Assembly: GCF_000382405.1 (NCBI RefSeq)
Contig: NZ_KB908270.1
Location: 34,340-98,339 of the forward strand
Length of the DNA stretch: 64,000 nucleotides
From: Mycobacterium sp. 141
Lineage (GTDB): Bacteria; Actinomycetota; Actinomycetes; Mycobacteriales; Mycobacteriaceae
Direction of reading: 5' to 3'
The notes below the pieces were generated by a model. It did not search any database. It saw only the letters and a list, made by a program, of their open reading frames with translations, and was not told the DNA's origin. Of the stretch, positions 25,354 through 36,760 are shown in pieces. How positions within the stretch are numbered: the stretch's first letter is position 1; the number at the start of each line of letters is the position of its first letter. A program made the translations under genes and the position numbers.

Positions 25354-25383
25354 ACAACATACAACCATACGGTTGTATGTTGT
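25354..25383. promoter_or_regulatory. perfect 13-bp palindrome, likely ArsR operator
   Basis: ACAACATACAACC (25354-25366) and GGTTGTATGTTGT (25371-25383) are exact inverted arms with an ATAC spacer. The left arm contains the putative -10 box of the arsR gene, so binding would block its transcription. The symmetry and place indicate autoregulation. Confidence 0.7.
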
Positions 25384-25680
25384 CAAGTCTCTGGTAGGAA
25401 AGAGTCGGCCAGCGCTGGTTGGCGTGCCGAGCGGTACACCACCAAGTCGGGTTTCGCGAAATCGCCGAGATCGACATGAGGGCTGTGCTCGGTGCCAGTT
25501 CACGACCATGGCGTCGGTTTCGAGGAGGCGATCGGGCAAACCGTGTGCCGCTCGCCCGGGACGGGGAACGTAGCCGGGATCGCTGGGCACATGTATACGG
25601 CCCACATAGCCGCACGTAGTGTCGTATTCGACCTGATACTGATAGCCGCCGTGACTTCGTGACGCCAGGAGACGCAGAGA
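25384..25680. promoter_or_regulatory. upstream region of icd2
   Basis: A 297-bp non-coding stretch between the ArsR palindrome and icd2. A ribosome site AGGAG lies about 10 nt before the icd2 ATG. I see no clear -35/-10 pair or strong structure. Confidence 0.4.
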
Positions 25681-27924
<2,244 letters not shown>

Positions 27925-28036
27925 GGCGTCTGCGGACGCACAGGCCTGACCAGCGCGACTCGGCCTGATTTCGCCCGATGTCGGTGCGGTGGCCTATCTT
28001 GGACCGTCTGGCGAAACACATGGGGGAGAGATCACG

Positions 28037-29491
28037 TTGGAGGACAACGCGGCGCTGTCGGCCGCCGAGTTGCTCGAACTCAACCGTGATGTTCAGGGCT
28101 CGCGCGCGGTCCGGCTGTTGGCCACCCTCAATCTCGGCGTGTACGCGACGTTGATGGAGCGCCACCTCTCCGGTGGCACGATGGCCGAGACCGACCTGGT
28201 GGTACGCCTCGAGCGTGACCTGGCCGAACTCGGCGAATCTGAGCAGTCCGGGCTGGCCCTCATCAAGAGCTGGGCCAGTCAGGGCTGGCTGCACCGGGTG
28301 ACCGAGACCCGAACCGGCCACGAGCGCAATGTCTGCTATCTGACTCAAGACGCGCGCCGGGCGCTTGACTTCGTCCGGGGTGTGCGCCGCAACGACACCA
28401 TTGCAACCGGCGGGTCGATCAACGGGATCGCGTCGCGGCTCAAGCAGGTCGCAGTGCGCGTCGGCAACGATCCCGACCGGATCAGGGCCGGCATCGAGGC
28501 GGAGATCGCGGCCCTGCACGCCGAGCTCGACGAGCTCGACACCGGGCTGCGGCCGGATCCCGATGTCACTGCCATGTACGACGAGGCGCGTGCCATCGCG
28601 ATGCAGATGGAACGGCTGATCACCGACATCGGCTTGTACGGCAGCATGATCGAGCAGGCCACCGCCGAGCTCGACGATCCGATCGGCAGCAACGCCGACT
28701 ATCGGGACCGGCAACGCCAGATGTACGCCGACTACCAGGCAGCCTGGGATTCGGCGGGGCGGGACTCGCATCGGGCCTTCCTGCGGATGATCAACGATCC
28801 GCAGCAGCGCGCGGAGTTGGAGGCCGATATCTCCACCGTCGCGGCCACCTTGCCCGAGCTCGACCCGGCGTTGCGCAAGGTGATGGCCGGGTTCTTCGAG
28901 TTGGTGGGGCATCAGATCGACGAGGTGGAACGCATCCAGCAGCGCTGCGCCCAGCGGGTCAAGCGATTCACCGCGTTCGGCACGCTGGAGCAGAGCCGCG
29001 GAGTGGCCCGCCAGCTCAACGAGGCGATCGGTGCCGCCCGCGCGTTGCTGAAGGTGTCGCTGACCGATTCGCGCCTGGACCTTGACGTGCCACTGGCCCG
29101 TCACACCATCAGTTCGATTGGCGCCCTGAGCTTTCGGATCAACGATCTGTCCGCGCCCAAACCCGCACAGATCGCCGGAGGGGAGCTGGATCTGTCAACT
29201 TTCGTCGCGCTGAGCACTCAGGTCGACGCACCGGCCATGTCGGAGATGATCAACACCGCGCTGCGGCAGGCCCCGGTGTCGCTACCGGATGCGGTGAGCA
29301 TGCTGGACTCGGCCTATCTGGGCCACGTCATCGTGCTGTGGTCGTGGGCACTCAAGCAACCGCGGTCGGCCGGCGCCACGGGAACGTCAACCGCGTCGAG
29401 CACCGTGAGATTCCAATCCCTGGACGGGCGCGACCGCGAGATGGAGGTTCCGCACCTGATGTTCACCGAACCGATTCTGGAGCTGACATGA
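28037..29491 (+). CDS. jetA: Wadjet JetA (DUF3375)
   Basis: About 484 residues of the DUF3375 type: LNRDVQGSRAVRLLATLNLG, then SWASQGWLHR, YLTQDARRALDFVRG and long helices rich in Glu and Arg. JetA is the kleisin-like subunit of the Wadjet condensin that recognises and restricts plasmids. The TTG at 28037 is chosen because GGGGGAG lies about 8-9 nt upstream; a GTG at 27989 is in frame but lacks such a site. Its stop overlaps the jetB ATG (ATGA). Confidence 0.85.
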   Translation: MEDNAALSAAELLELNRDVQGSRAVRLLATLNLGVYATLMERHLSGGTMAETDLVVRLERDLAELGESEQSGLALIKSWASQGWLHRVTETRTGHERNVCYLTQDARRALDFVRGVRRNDTIATGGSINGIASRLKQVAVRVGNDPDRIRAGIEAEIAALHAELDELDTGLRPDPDVTAMYDEARAIAMQMERLITDIGLYGSMIEQATAELDDPIGSNADYRDRQRQMYADYQAAWDSAGRDSHRAFLRMINDPQQRAELEADISTVAATLPELDPALRKVMAGFFELVGHQIDEVERIQQRCAQRVKRFTAFGTLEQSRGVARQLNEAIGAARALLKVSLTDSRLDLDVPLARHTISSIGALSFRINDLSAPKPAQIAGGELDLSTFVALSTQVDAPAMSEMINTALRQAPVSLPDAVSMLDSAYLGHVIVLWSWALKQPRSAGATGTSTASSTVRFQSLDGRDREMEVPHLMFTEPILELT

Positions 29492-30159
29492 CCGACGCAC
29501 CCATCGATTTCGCGTCACTGCCAGAGGTCGACCGCAACGGCCGATCCCCGCAGCAGCGTCGGCCCCGCTTCGACGGCGATGTCAGCACCATGCCCGACCG
29601 CGCCTGCTGGGCCCTGCAGAACTTGTTGACGCGGCGCTACATCAGCAACGAATCCGACACCGACGTGTACAGCTGGGTCAAGGAGTACCGTGCAGACCTC
29701 GCGGTCCGGCTCTCGGAACTCGACCTGCAGCTGCGCATCGTCGACGACATCGGGATCGCCTTCATCGAGCAGGCCCGGTACGAATCCACCAAGGGCGTCA
29801 AGCTGTTACGACGTGAACCGCTGGGCACCTATGATTCGATTCTGGCGCTGCACCTGGCACAGATGATGCGTGCCGGCGGCGACCAGAGCTTCCTGATCAC
29901 CCGCGACGAGGTCCACGGCCTGTTCTCGGGGGTGCTCAACGACACCGACCGGGATACCGTCACGTTCACCGCGCGTATCGACGCGGCCATCGCCCGGCTG
30001 GGAGGCCTGGACATTCTGCGCAAGACGCGCGACGACGAGGACAGCTACACCGTCAGCCCGGTCATCAGCGCCATCATGACGGCCTCGGTGATCACCGAAC
30101 TGCAGCAGCAGTTCGAAGCTCTGTTGAACGGGGGTACCGACGATGCCATCCGCGACTGA
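29488..30159 (+). CDS. jetB: Wadjet JetB (DUF4194)
   Basis: 223 residues of the DUF4194 family: RACWALQNLLTRRYIS, YSWVKEYRADLAVRLSELDL and a C-terminal winged-helix-like part. JetB corresponds to the KITE subunit (MukE/MksE-like) that binds the kleisin. It overlaps jetA by 4 bp and jetC by 17 bp, so the three are translated as a unit. Confidence 0.85.
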   Translation: MTDAPIDFASLPEVDRNGRSPQQRRPRFDGDVSTMPDRACWALQNLLTRRYISNESDTDVYSWVKEYRADLAVRLSELDLQLRIVDDIGIAFIEQARYESTKGVKLLRREPLGTYDSILALHLAQMMRAGGDQSFLITRDEVHGLFSGVLNDTDRDTVTFTARIDAAIARLGGLDILRKTRDDEDSYTVSPVISAIMTASVITELQQQFEALLNGGTDDAIRD

Positions 30160-33100
30160 GCAGTTCCACCTGTCCCGGCTGCAGATCATCAACTGGGGCG
30201 TGTTCGACGGGTATCACTCGATCCCGTTCAGCCCTGGTGGTTCGTTGATCGCAGGCGCCTCCGGAAGTGGCAAATCCTCACTGCTGGACGCGATTTCACT
30301 AGGCTTCCTGCCGTTCAACCGGCGCAATTTCAACGCCTCGGGGGACAACACCGCGGCGGGGTCCAGCGCCGGTCGGCGCACCGTCGACAAGTACGTGCGC
30401 GGCGCGTGGGGCCAGCGCAGCGACGGCGGGGCCAGTCAGGTGATGTACCTGCGCGGCGACGGAACCACCTGGTCGGCCGTCGCGGTCAGTTACACCAGCA
30501 ACACCGGGCGCACGATCACCGGCCTGGTGCTCAAGTGGCTGACCGGGGAGTCCCGGTCGGACTCATCGAGCCGCTACGTCCTCGGCGACGGTGACCTCGA
30601 CATCGAGGAGGTCTGCAACCGCTGGGCCGCAGGACGTTTCGACACCGGCGTGTTCAAGGACATCCGGGGCGAGCGAAGCGACGGGAAATATAACGGCTGG
30701 CGATTCACCACCAAGGTGGAATCGCAGTACCTGGCCCAGCTCTACGCCGCCATCGGAATTCGGGCGTCAGACGCTGCGCAGCAGCTGCTCGGCAAGGCCA
30801 AGTCGCTGAAAAGCGTTGGCGGACTGGAACAGTTCGTGCGTGAATTCATGCTCGACGAGCCGGACAGCCTGGCCCGGTTGCCTGAGGCGCTCAAGCAGAT
30901 CGACCCGCTGGTGGAGGCCCGCGAGCTGCTGGCCGTCGCGCAGCGCAAGCGTAAGATCCTCGGCGATATCGAGGCCATCCAGGTGCGCTACGCATCGGAA
31001 TCCTCGGATCTGGGCATCATCGATCTGGTGGACCAGCCGATGGTGCGGGCCTACACCGACCATGTCCGGCTCAAGCAATGCCCCGCCCAGATCGAAACCC
31101 TCGACGCGAACGTCGCGCAGCTCGACAACGAGCATGCCGATCTGACTCGCCAGCTCAATCTGGCCAAAGCTGAAGGGGATTCGCTCAACGCGCAGATCAG
31201 CGGAGCCAGCACCAATGTCGGCCCGCTGCAGGCGCAGGTGACTGCGGCCGAGGCGCAGGCCGAGGAGGTTTCGCGACGCCGCGCGGCGTACGAGGACCTG
31301 GTGACTGCCCAGGGAATCGAGCCTCCCGAGTCGGCCGACGAGTTCTGGAATCTGCGTGAGGAGCTGACCCGGCAGGCCACCGAGATGCTCGGCAAGCTGG
31401 AATGGGGACGCGACGCGTCGACCGACGCCGAGTACGCCCAGAAGTCGGCCCGCATCGTGCGCGACAACGCCGCCAAGGAACTCAAGCGCGTCGAGCACGT
31501 CGGTTCGGCGGTGCCCGAGTCCGCCGTTGCCATGCGTGAAAACATCTGCACCGCAGTCGGTATCGACCCGGGGGAGCTGCCCTACGTCGCCGAGCTGCTG
31601 GACCTGCGCCCCGAGGAGGCGCGCTGGCGGTTGGCAGTGGAGAAGGTGTTGCGACCGGTGGGCCTGCGCCTGCTGGTGCCGGATCAGCACTACGCCAAGG
31701 TGCTGCGGTTCGTCAACGAGACCAACATGCGCGGGCGGCTCGCACTGCATCACGTCCGCGTCACCGCCACGGGGCGGCAAGCCGAGCTGAACACCGGATC
31801 TGCTCGATCCGCCTCCGGCTTCTCGCAAACGCTGGCGGGCAAGCTGTTTGTCGTCGACCCGGCCCATCCGTGCGCGCCTGAGGCAGCCGATGTGATCGCC
31901 GCTGCCGGTGACCACATCTGTGTCGACACCCCCGATGTGTTCGCGCGGTTCCGGCGCGCCGTCACCGACACGGGCCTGTACAAGGACTCCGACCGGTTGG
32001 CCATCAAGGACGACCGCCGCCCGATCAAACCGTCGGAGTACATCTACCAGGGCGACATCGCGGCCAAGCTCGACGCACTGACGGCCGAGCTGACCGAGGC
32101 CGAGGAAGCCTTCCGCCAGGCCCGCCATGCCGCGGATACCATTGCGGCACAACGGCAGCAGTGGCGCGATCAGGCGGTGGCCTGCAAGGCCATCTACGAG
32201 CAGTTCCCGCAATGGAGCCAGATCGACACCGAGACCGCCGACGGGCACGCCGACCGGCTGCGCGAACAGTACGAGCTACTGCTGGCCGACCACCCGGACA
32301 TCGAGGCGCTCAGCGCGCGGGCCGACGCGATCTGGAGCGACATCCAGACCCTGATGACCCGCCGCGGGGCGATCCAGACGCGTCGCGACGAATTGGACGG
32401 GCGTCGCACCCGCCTGCTGGAACTGCTGGACCGGCTCACGCCCGCCGCCGTGTCCGAGCCCATCAGCGAACTGCTGCACCGGTATGCCGCCGAGATCCCC
32501 GTGGAACTGGAACTGCTCAATCCCGAGCCACACCGTGAGGCACTGTTCAGCGCGATCCGCCGCGAACGCGACCAGCTGACCGAAAGCCGCAGGCGTTCAT
32601 ACGACGAACTGGCCCGTATCATCGCCACTTTCGATGCATCGTTCCCCGACGCGATTCCGAACGACTCGGATGACTTCGACGAGCGCGTGCATGATTACGT
32701 CGCGGTGTGCCGCCACATCGATGAACGCGAGCTGCCCGACGCCTACGAACGCATGATGCGGCTCATCACCGAGCAGGCCCCCGATGCGATCCTGACGCTG
32801 CACCGCGTGGCTGAGCAGGAGACCCGGCGGATCAGCGACCAGATCGCCCGGGTGAACACGGGGCTGGGCGCGGTCGAATTCAACCGCGGCACCCGGTTGA
32901 CGCTGCGGGCCACTCCGCGCAGCTTGGCGGCGGTGTCGGAGCTGACCGACATCGTCAGGGCCATCTCGCGGCGCATCGCCGAGGTCGGCCTCGGCGACAA
33001 AAAGGCCATCCTCGATCAGTACGCAGACATCCTGCGGTTACGAAATCGATTGGCCAGCAACACTCCTGAGGATCGCGCCTGGACCCGCGACGCGCTCGAC

Positions 33101-33559
33101 GTGCGCAACCGGTTCATGTTCGACTGCGCGGAGTGGGACGTTCGCACCGACGAGCTCATCCGTACGCACAGCAACGCTGGTGACAACTCCGGTGGTGAGC
33201 AGGAGAAGCTGATGGCGTTCTGCCTGGCCGGCGCGCTGAGCTTCAACCTGGCCAGCCCCGAAAGCGGGGACAACACACCGGTTTTCGCGCAGCTGATGCT
33301 GGACGAGGCGTTCTCGAAGTCCGACCCGCAGTTCGCCGCGCAGGCGCTCGAAGCGTTCCGCAAGTTCGGCTTCCAGCTGGTGATCGTGGCGACCGTGCAG
33401 AACGCCACCACCATCGAGCCCTACATCGACGGTGTGGTGATGGTGTCCAAGACTGAGGCGACCGGACGCAACGCACGTCCCGTCGCGACCGTGGCCACCA
33501 AGACCATCAGCGATTTCAGCGCCCTGCGGCGGGAACTGAAGGTGCCGGAACCCGTGTGA
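30143..33559 (+). CDS. jetC: Wadjet JetC, SMC-like ATPase
   Basis: 1138 residues. Walker A is GASGSGKSS (residues 38-46). Long coiled-coil arms flank a hinge region. The C-terminal head has the ABC signature NSGGEQEKLMAF (~1012) and Walker B QLMLDEAFSKSD (~1050). JetC/MksB-type motors extrude DNA loops; in Wadjet this leads to cleavage of small circular DNA by JetD. Related proteins in M. smegmatis (Ept system) limit plasmid maintenance. No jetD gene follows, so activity as a full nuclease system is doubtful unless jetD is elsewhere. Confidence 0.9.
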   Translation: MPSATEQFHLSRLQIINWGVFDGYHSIPFSPGGSLIAGASGSGKSSLLDAISLGFLPFNRRNFNASGDNTAAGSSAGRRTVDKYVRGAWGQRSDGGASQVMYLRGDGTTWSAVAVSYTSNTGRTITGLVLKWLTGESRSDSSSRYVLGDGDLDIEEVCNRWAAGRFDTGVFKDIRGERSDGKYNGWRFTTKVESQYLAQLYAAIGIRASDAAQQLLGKAKSLKSVGGLEQFVREFMLDEPDSLARLPEALKQIDPLVEARELLAVAQRKRKILGDIEAIQVRYASESSDLGIIDLVDQPMVRAYTDHVRLKQCPAQIETLDANVAQLDNEHADLTRQLNLAKAEGDSLNAQISGASTNVGPLQAQVTAAEAQAEEVSRRRAAYEDLVTAQGIEPPESADEFWNLREELTRQATEMLGKLEWGRDASTDAEYAQKSARIVRDNAAKELKRVEHVGSAVPESAVAMRENICTAVGIDPGELPYVAELLDLRPEEARWRLAVEKVLRPVGLRLLVPDQHYAKVLRFVNETNMRGRLALHHVRVTATGRQAELNTGSARSASGFSQTLAGKLFVVDPAHPCAPEAADVIAAAGDHICVDTPDVFARFRRAVTDTGLYKDSDRLAIKDDRRPIKPSEYIYQGDIAAKLDALTAELTEAEEAFRQARHAADTIAAQRQQWRDQAVACKAIYEQFPQWSQIDTETADGHADRLREQYELLLADHPDIEALSARADAIWSDIQTLMTRRGAIQTRRDELDGRRTRLLELLDRLTPAAVSEPISELLHRYAAEIPVELELLNPEPHREALFSAIRRERDQLTESRRRSYDELARIIATFDASFPDAIPNDSDDFDERVHDYVAVCRHIDERELPDAYERMMRLITEQAPDAILTLHRVAEQETRRISDQIARVNTGLGAVEFNRGTRLTLRATPRSLAAVSELTDIVRAISRRIAEVGLGDKKAILDQYADILRLRNRLASNTPEDRAWTRDALDVRNRFMFDCAEWDVRTDELIRTHSNAGDNSGGEQEKLMAFCLAGALSFNLASPESGDNTPVFAQLMLDEAFSKSDPQFAAQALEAFRKFGFQLVIVATVQNATTIEPYIDGVVMVSKTEATGRNARPVATVATKTISDFSALRRELKVPEPV

Positions 33560-33956
33560 TATTCCGCCAGCTTCAACGCGGTGCTGGCCTACCGCGACGT
33601 CACGCAAAAGATCGTCCACGACAACTGCCGGGGAAGACACCGGATCGCGAGAAGACGTTCGGCTGGCACTGGATCACCAACGGCGAAGGCAGCGAGTACT
33701 TCTACAAAGATGTCGTCGTGATGGAGCTGTTCCGCACCATTTCTCCCACGGGGGAAGCATTTCCGCGCTCACCGAAACCACCGAGCCGCTGTTCGAGCGG
33801 CACCCTTTCATGGTCAACCCGCACAACTCCACCAGCCGCGATCCGGTGCAGTGGGCCAACCCGGACGCATTCGATCCGTCGCGCTACCAGACCGCGCCCT
33901 GCTACGGCCGGACGCCGCCCAAGTGGCTTGTACCAACTTGGGATTCGGTTCGGTGA
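33560..33956 (+). pseudogene. degenerate coding remnant, cytochrome P450-like
   Basis: Directly after jetC, three protein-like pieces appear in different frames: YSASFNAVLAYRDVTQKIVH, then KTFGWHWITNGEGSEYFYKD, then SISALTETTEPLFERHPFMV leading to DPVQWANPDAFDPSRY and a stop at 33954-33956. The last piece matches the P450 meander pattern (...W..P..F.P.R). At least two frameshifts separate the pieces and no start is visible. It is not JetD-like. The P450 assignment is tentative. Confidence 0.35.
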
Positions 33957-34020
33957 GCCCTGTGGTCTTCGCACTGTCCGTCGCCCGGAACTTGTCGGAC
34001 CTGACTGCAATAATGGGGGC

Positions 34021-35298
34021 ATGCCATCGGGCGCAACACCTTTCGACGCTGACGCGCTGAGCCCTGCGCAGCGGACCGAAGAGTTGTTCGATGAGGTGGC
34101 CGAACTGTGTGGGCAACGCAACGCCATCGACGGGCGGCTGGTGGAGATCGTCGCCGAGTTGGAGCGCGACGAATTGTGCGGCGCCACCGGCGCCCGATCG
34201 ATCACAGCCTTGGTGGCCTGGAAGACCGGTGTCACACCACATAACGCCGAAACAATGGTGGCAGTCGCACGCCGCCTCGAGGAGTTCCCACTCTGCGCCG
34301 AAGGGATGCGCGAAGGCCGCTTGTCACTGGATCAGGTGGGGGTGATCGCCGAACGCGCCGCCGACGGTTCCGATGCGCATTATGCGGAGTTGGCGGCGGT
34401 GGCCACTGTCGCCCAGTTGCGTACGGCGGTCAAACTCGAACCCCGCCCCGCCCCTGATCCAGATCCCGAACCGGATCCCAAACGCGCGTTCCGCAAAGAG
34501 GTTCACGACGACTGCACGACCTACCGGATCACCCTGCCGCGCGACGAGGCAGCGACAGTCGATGCTGCGATGCAGTCGCATCACGACGCGTTGATCGCGC
34601 AGTGGAAGCGTGACCACGAGGATGATGACCAGGCATCGGAGCAGGCGCCGCCGTTCCCCGGCACCGTAGACGCATTGATGAGCCTGATCGAGGCCGGCTG
34701 GGACACTGACGTGGCGCGCCGCCCACATGGGCAGCACACCACGGTGGTGGTGCACGTCGACCTCGACCGAGACGGTGCGAAACCGGTCGCCTCACTGCAC
34801 CTCGGGCCGGTGTTGTCCGATGAGGAACGCCGCTTCCTGTCCTGTGATGCCAGCTGTGAGGTGTGGTTCCAACGCCACGGGCGGGTGATCGGCGCGGGCC
34901 GCACCACCCGCACGGTCAACCGCCGGTTGCGCCGAGCCTTGGAGCATCGCGACCGCTGCTGCGCAGTACCCGGCTGCGACGCCACCCGCGGGCTGCATGC
35001 CCATCACTTGCGGCACTGGGAGGACGGCGGCCCCACCGAACTGGACAATCTGGTGTTGCTCTGCCCGTACCACCACCGACTGCACCACAAGGGTGGCATC
35101 ACGGTCACCGGCCCCGCTGACCGGCTCGTCGTCACCGATAGCGCGGGAAAACGACTCAGTGGAGGATCACTGGCCCGGCCACCAACCACACCCCTCCAAA
35201 GGTACCGCCTTACCGCGGGCCCACCGGCGAGCGCGCCGACTGGTGGTGGTACACACCCTTCCAACCCCAACCACCCCCACCGTCGACGAAGTAGCTAG
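34021..35298 (+). CDS. 13E12-type (DUF222) HNH endonuclease-like protein, C-terminus frameshifted
   Basis: About 425 residues. An N-terminal DUF222 region (AQRTEELFDEVAELC, ITALVAWKTGVTPHNAETMV, REGRLSLDQVGVIAERA) precedes a C-terminal HNH domain with CAVPGCDATRGLHAHHLRHW and LVLLCPYHHRLHH. This family is multicopy in mycobacteria. The ATG at 34021 follows an AATAAT -10-like box by 6 nt, so it may be leaderless. Near 35181 one base appears lost: the other frame gives the standard tail PPYRGPTGERADWWWYTPFQ with a stop at 35292-35294, while the frame used runs on to 35298. The HNH core is unaffected. Confidence 0.85.
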   Translation: MPSGATPFDADALSPAQRTEELFDEVAELCGQRNAIDGRLVEIVAELERDELCGATGARSITALVAWKTGVTPHNAETMVAVARRLEEFPLCAEGMREGRLSLDQVGVIAERAADGSDAHYAELAAVATVAQLRTAVKLEPRPAPDPDPEPDPKRAFRKEVHDDCTTYRITLPRDEAATVDAAMQSHHDALIAQWKRDHEDDDQASEQAPPFPGTVDALMSLIEAGWDTDVARRPHGQHTTVVVHVDLDRDGAKPVASLHLGPVLSDEERRFLSCDASCEVWFQRHGRVIGAGRTTRTVNRRLRRALEHRDRCCAVPGCDATRGLHAHHLRHWEDGGPTELDNLVLLCPYHHRLHHKGGITVTGPADRLVVTDSAGKRLSGGSLARPPTTPLQRYRLTAGPPASAPTGGGTHPSNPNHPHRRRSS

Positions 35299-35612
35299 AG
35301 CCGCCGAGCTGGGTTGGCTGACGATGGCCACCAAACGAATTCGCGCCTGACTCAGGTCTGTCGATTCGGTGGTACGAACCAAGTGAGGCTGACCGTGCAC
35401 GCCAAAAGCACGCGGCGAAGGCCCGACCTGACGGCGCGCGGCGCTCCCCGGCAAAGCCGAACCGTTCCCGATGTGCACGGTCGGGTTCGGGTACGACCTG
35501 GACCCGGCGTCGAGGATCTGCTGGTGGCCGACCGCGAGCGGCCGACTCCGCGATCTACGTGCTATGTGCCGAAATCCAGTCTCGCGTAGGAACTTCCATC
35601 AGGCGACAGGCG
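35299..35612. other. gap with no gene seen
   Basis: 314 bp of GC-rich sequence between the HNH gene and the methyltransferase remnant. No convincing frame, promoter or strong hairpin is visible. Confidence 0.4.
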
Positions 35613-36281
35613 TTAGGCCGGTTTGACGCCGACGGTGATCAGGTCTGACACGGGCGTCCAGCTCGGCCTGCGCACCCGGTGCTGGTCGGCGACGGTGAAC
35701 CCGGCACCCGCGAACAAGGCCAGCAATTCCGATTCAGACGGGTTGTGCGCGGGGCTCCACACCGCCGCGGATAGCGCCTGCAACAGCGGAATCGGTTGGC
35801 GCGGACTGACAGTCGTCACCGCGACGATGCCGCCCGGGGCGAGGACGCGGTGGAACTCGGCCAGCGCGGCGGGCTGGTCGAAGAAGTGGAACGCCGTCGT
35901 GGTCACCACGGCGTCGAGGAATCCGTCCTCGAACGGTAGTTCCTCGGCGGGAGCCGACATCCACCGCACCTGGTCGGAGCGGTTGCGGGCTTGGGCCAGC
36001 ATGCCTTCGGACATGTCGATGCCATAGACCTCGTCGGGCCGCAGCTCACGCTGGATGCGGTCGGCCAGGATCCCGGTGCCGCATGCGACATCGGCGATCC
36101 GCGTAGGCGAGGAGTACGAATGACCGTCAGCGGACGCGTGCTACTGCAGTTGGGCGATCACCTCGTCCTGGGCGGGTCGGTAGATCCAACGTTGCACGCA
36201 CTGTTGGTCGTAGGCGGGAGCAGCGAAGCTCCAGAACCGGGTGACCATGTCGTTGAATCCGCGGCGCTGGGTGGTTGTCAC
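35613..36281 (-). pseudogene. SAM-dependent methyltransferase with in-frame amber codon
   Basis: A class I methyltransferase frame runs from a GTG at 36281 (TACACT -10 box just upstream, leaderless) through FNDMVTRFWSFAAPAYD to EVIAQLQ, a TAG at 36143-36141, then on in the same frame through motif I ADVACGTGILADRI, YGIDMSEGMLAQAR, AVVTTTAFHFFDQPAALAEF and RVLAPGGIVAV to the C-terminus. Only the stop codon interrupts an otherwise intact gene. An internal start at 36014 would lack motif I, so a functional short product is unlikely. It is either a recent pseudogene or a sequencing error. Confidence 0.8.
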
Positions 36282-36303
36282 CGGTCCGAGTGTAGGCGCG
36301 CAA

Positions 36304-36720
36304 TCACGGCGGGCTCATCGCCGAACGGATGACCTCGAAATCATGCTGATCGATCTCGAACACGCCGAACCGGAACCGATACCCCCAGCGCTTCTTGTCT
36401 TCCACGAAGTCGAGATCCTCGATCAGCGGCCGGATCGGGGCTTCCTCACAGGCCTGGAAATCCATCGATCGCCGCCATGGGCGAAAGTCCGGGGCCACCT
36501 CGGCTTGGTACGGTACGTCGTCGCTGACCTGGCCGAGTGCGGTGAACGCCTGCAGCGGTGGCCCGTCCGGGAATGTGGTCCTCGGTGAATAGAAGATGAT
36601 CCAGTCCCCGCGCGCCATCTTGCGCAGCATGTGCGGCTTGCCGTGGTTGGCCTGGGTGAAACCGCCGGCCACCCCGCGTGCGACATGGTCACGGCTGACC
36701 GTGTTGATCCAGTACGTCAT
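36304..36720 (-). CDS. EVE-domain protein
   Basis: 138 residues matching EVE (PUA-like) proteins: WINTVSRDHVARGVAGGFTQ, MARGDWIIFYSPRTTF, QAFTALGQVSDD and WGYRFRFGVFEI. EVE domains bind modified bases in RNA or DNA. The start ATG fits the conserved opening. It lies 22 bp upstream of the methyltransferase remnant in the same direction. Confidence 0.85.
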   Translation of the reverse strand: MTYWINTVSRDHVARGVAGGFTQANHGKPHMLRKMARGDWIIFYSPRTTFPDGPPLQAFTALGQVSDDVPYQAEVAPDFRPWRRSMDFQACEEAPIRPLIEDLDFVEDKKRWGYRFRFGVFEIDQHDFEVIRSAMSPP

Positions 36721-36760
36721 GACGGCACACTACGGCGGCCCACCGACATTTAGATCGGGC

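Noticed and set aside
30767..32248. A 493-codon minus-strand frame opposite jetC
   Set aside because: Opposite the coiled-coil part of JetC, with no domain or ribosome site.
33560..33956. Remnant after jetC as JetD
   Set aside because: None of the three frames shows a Toprim-like or DUF3322 pattern; the last fragment looks like a P450.
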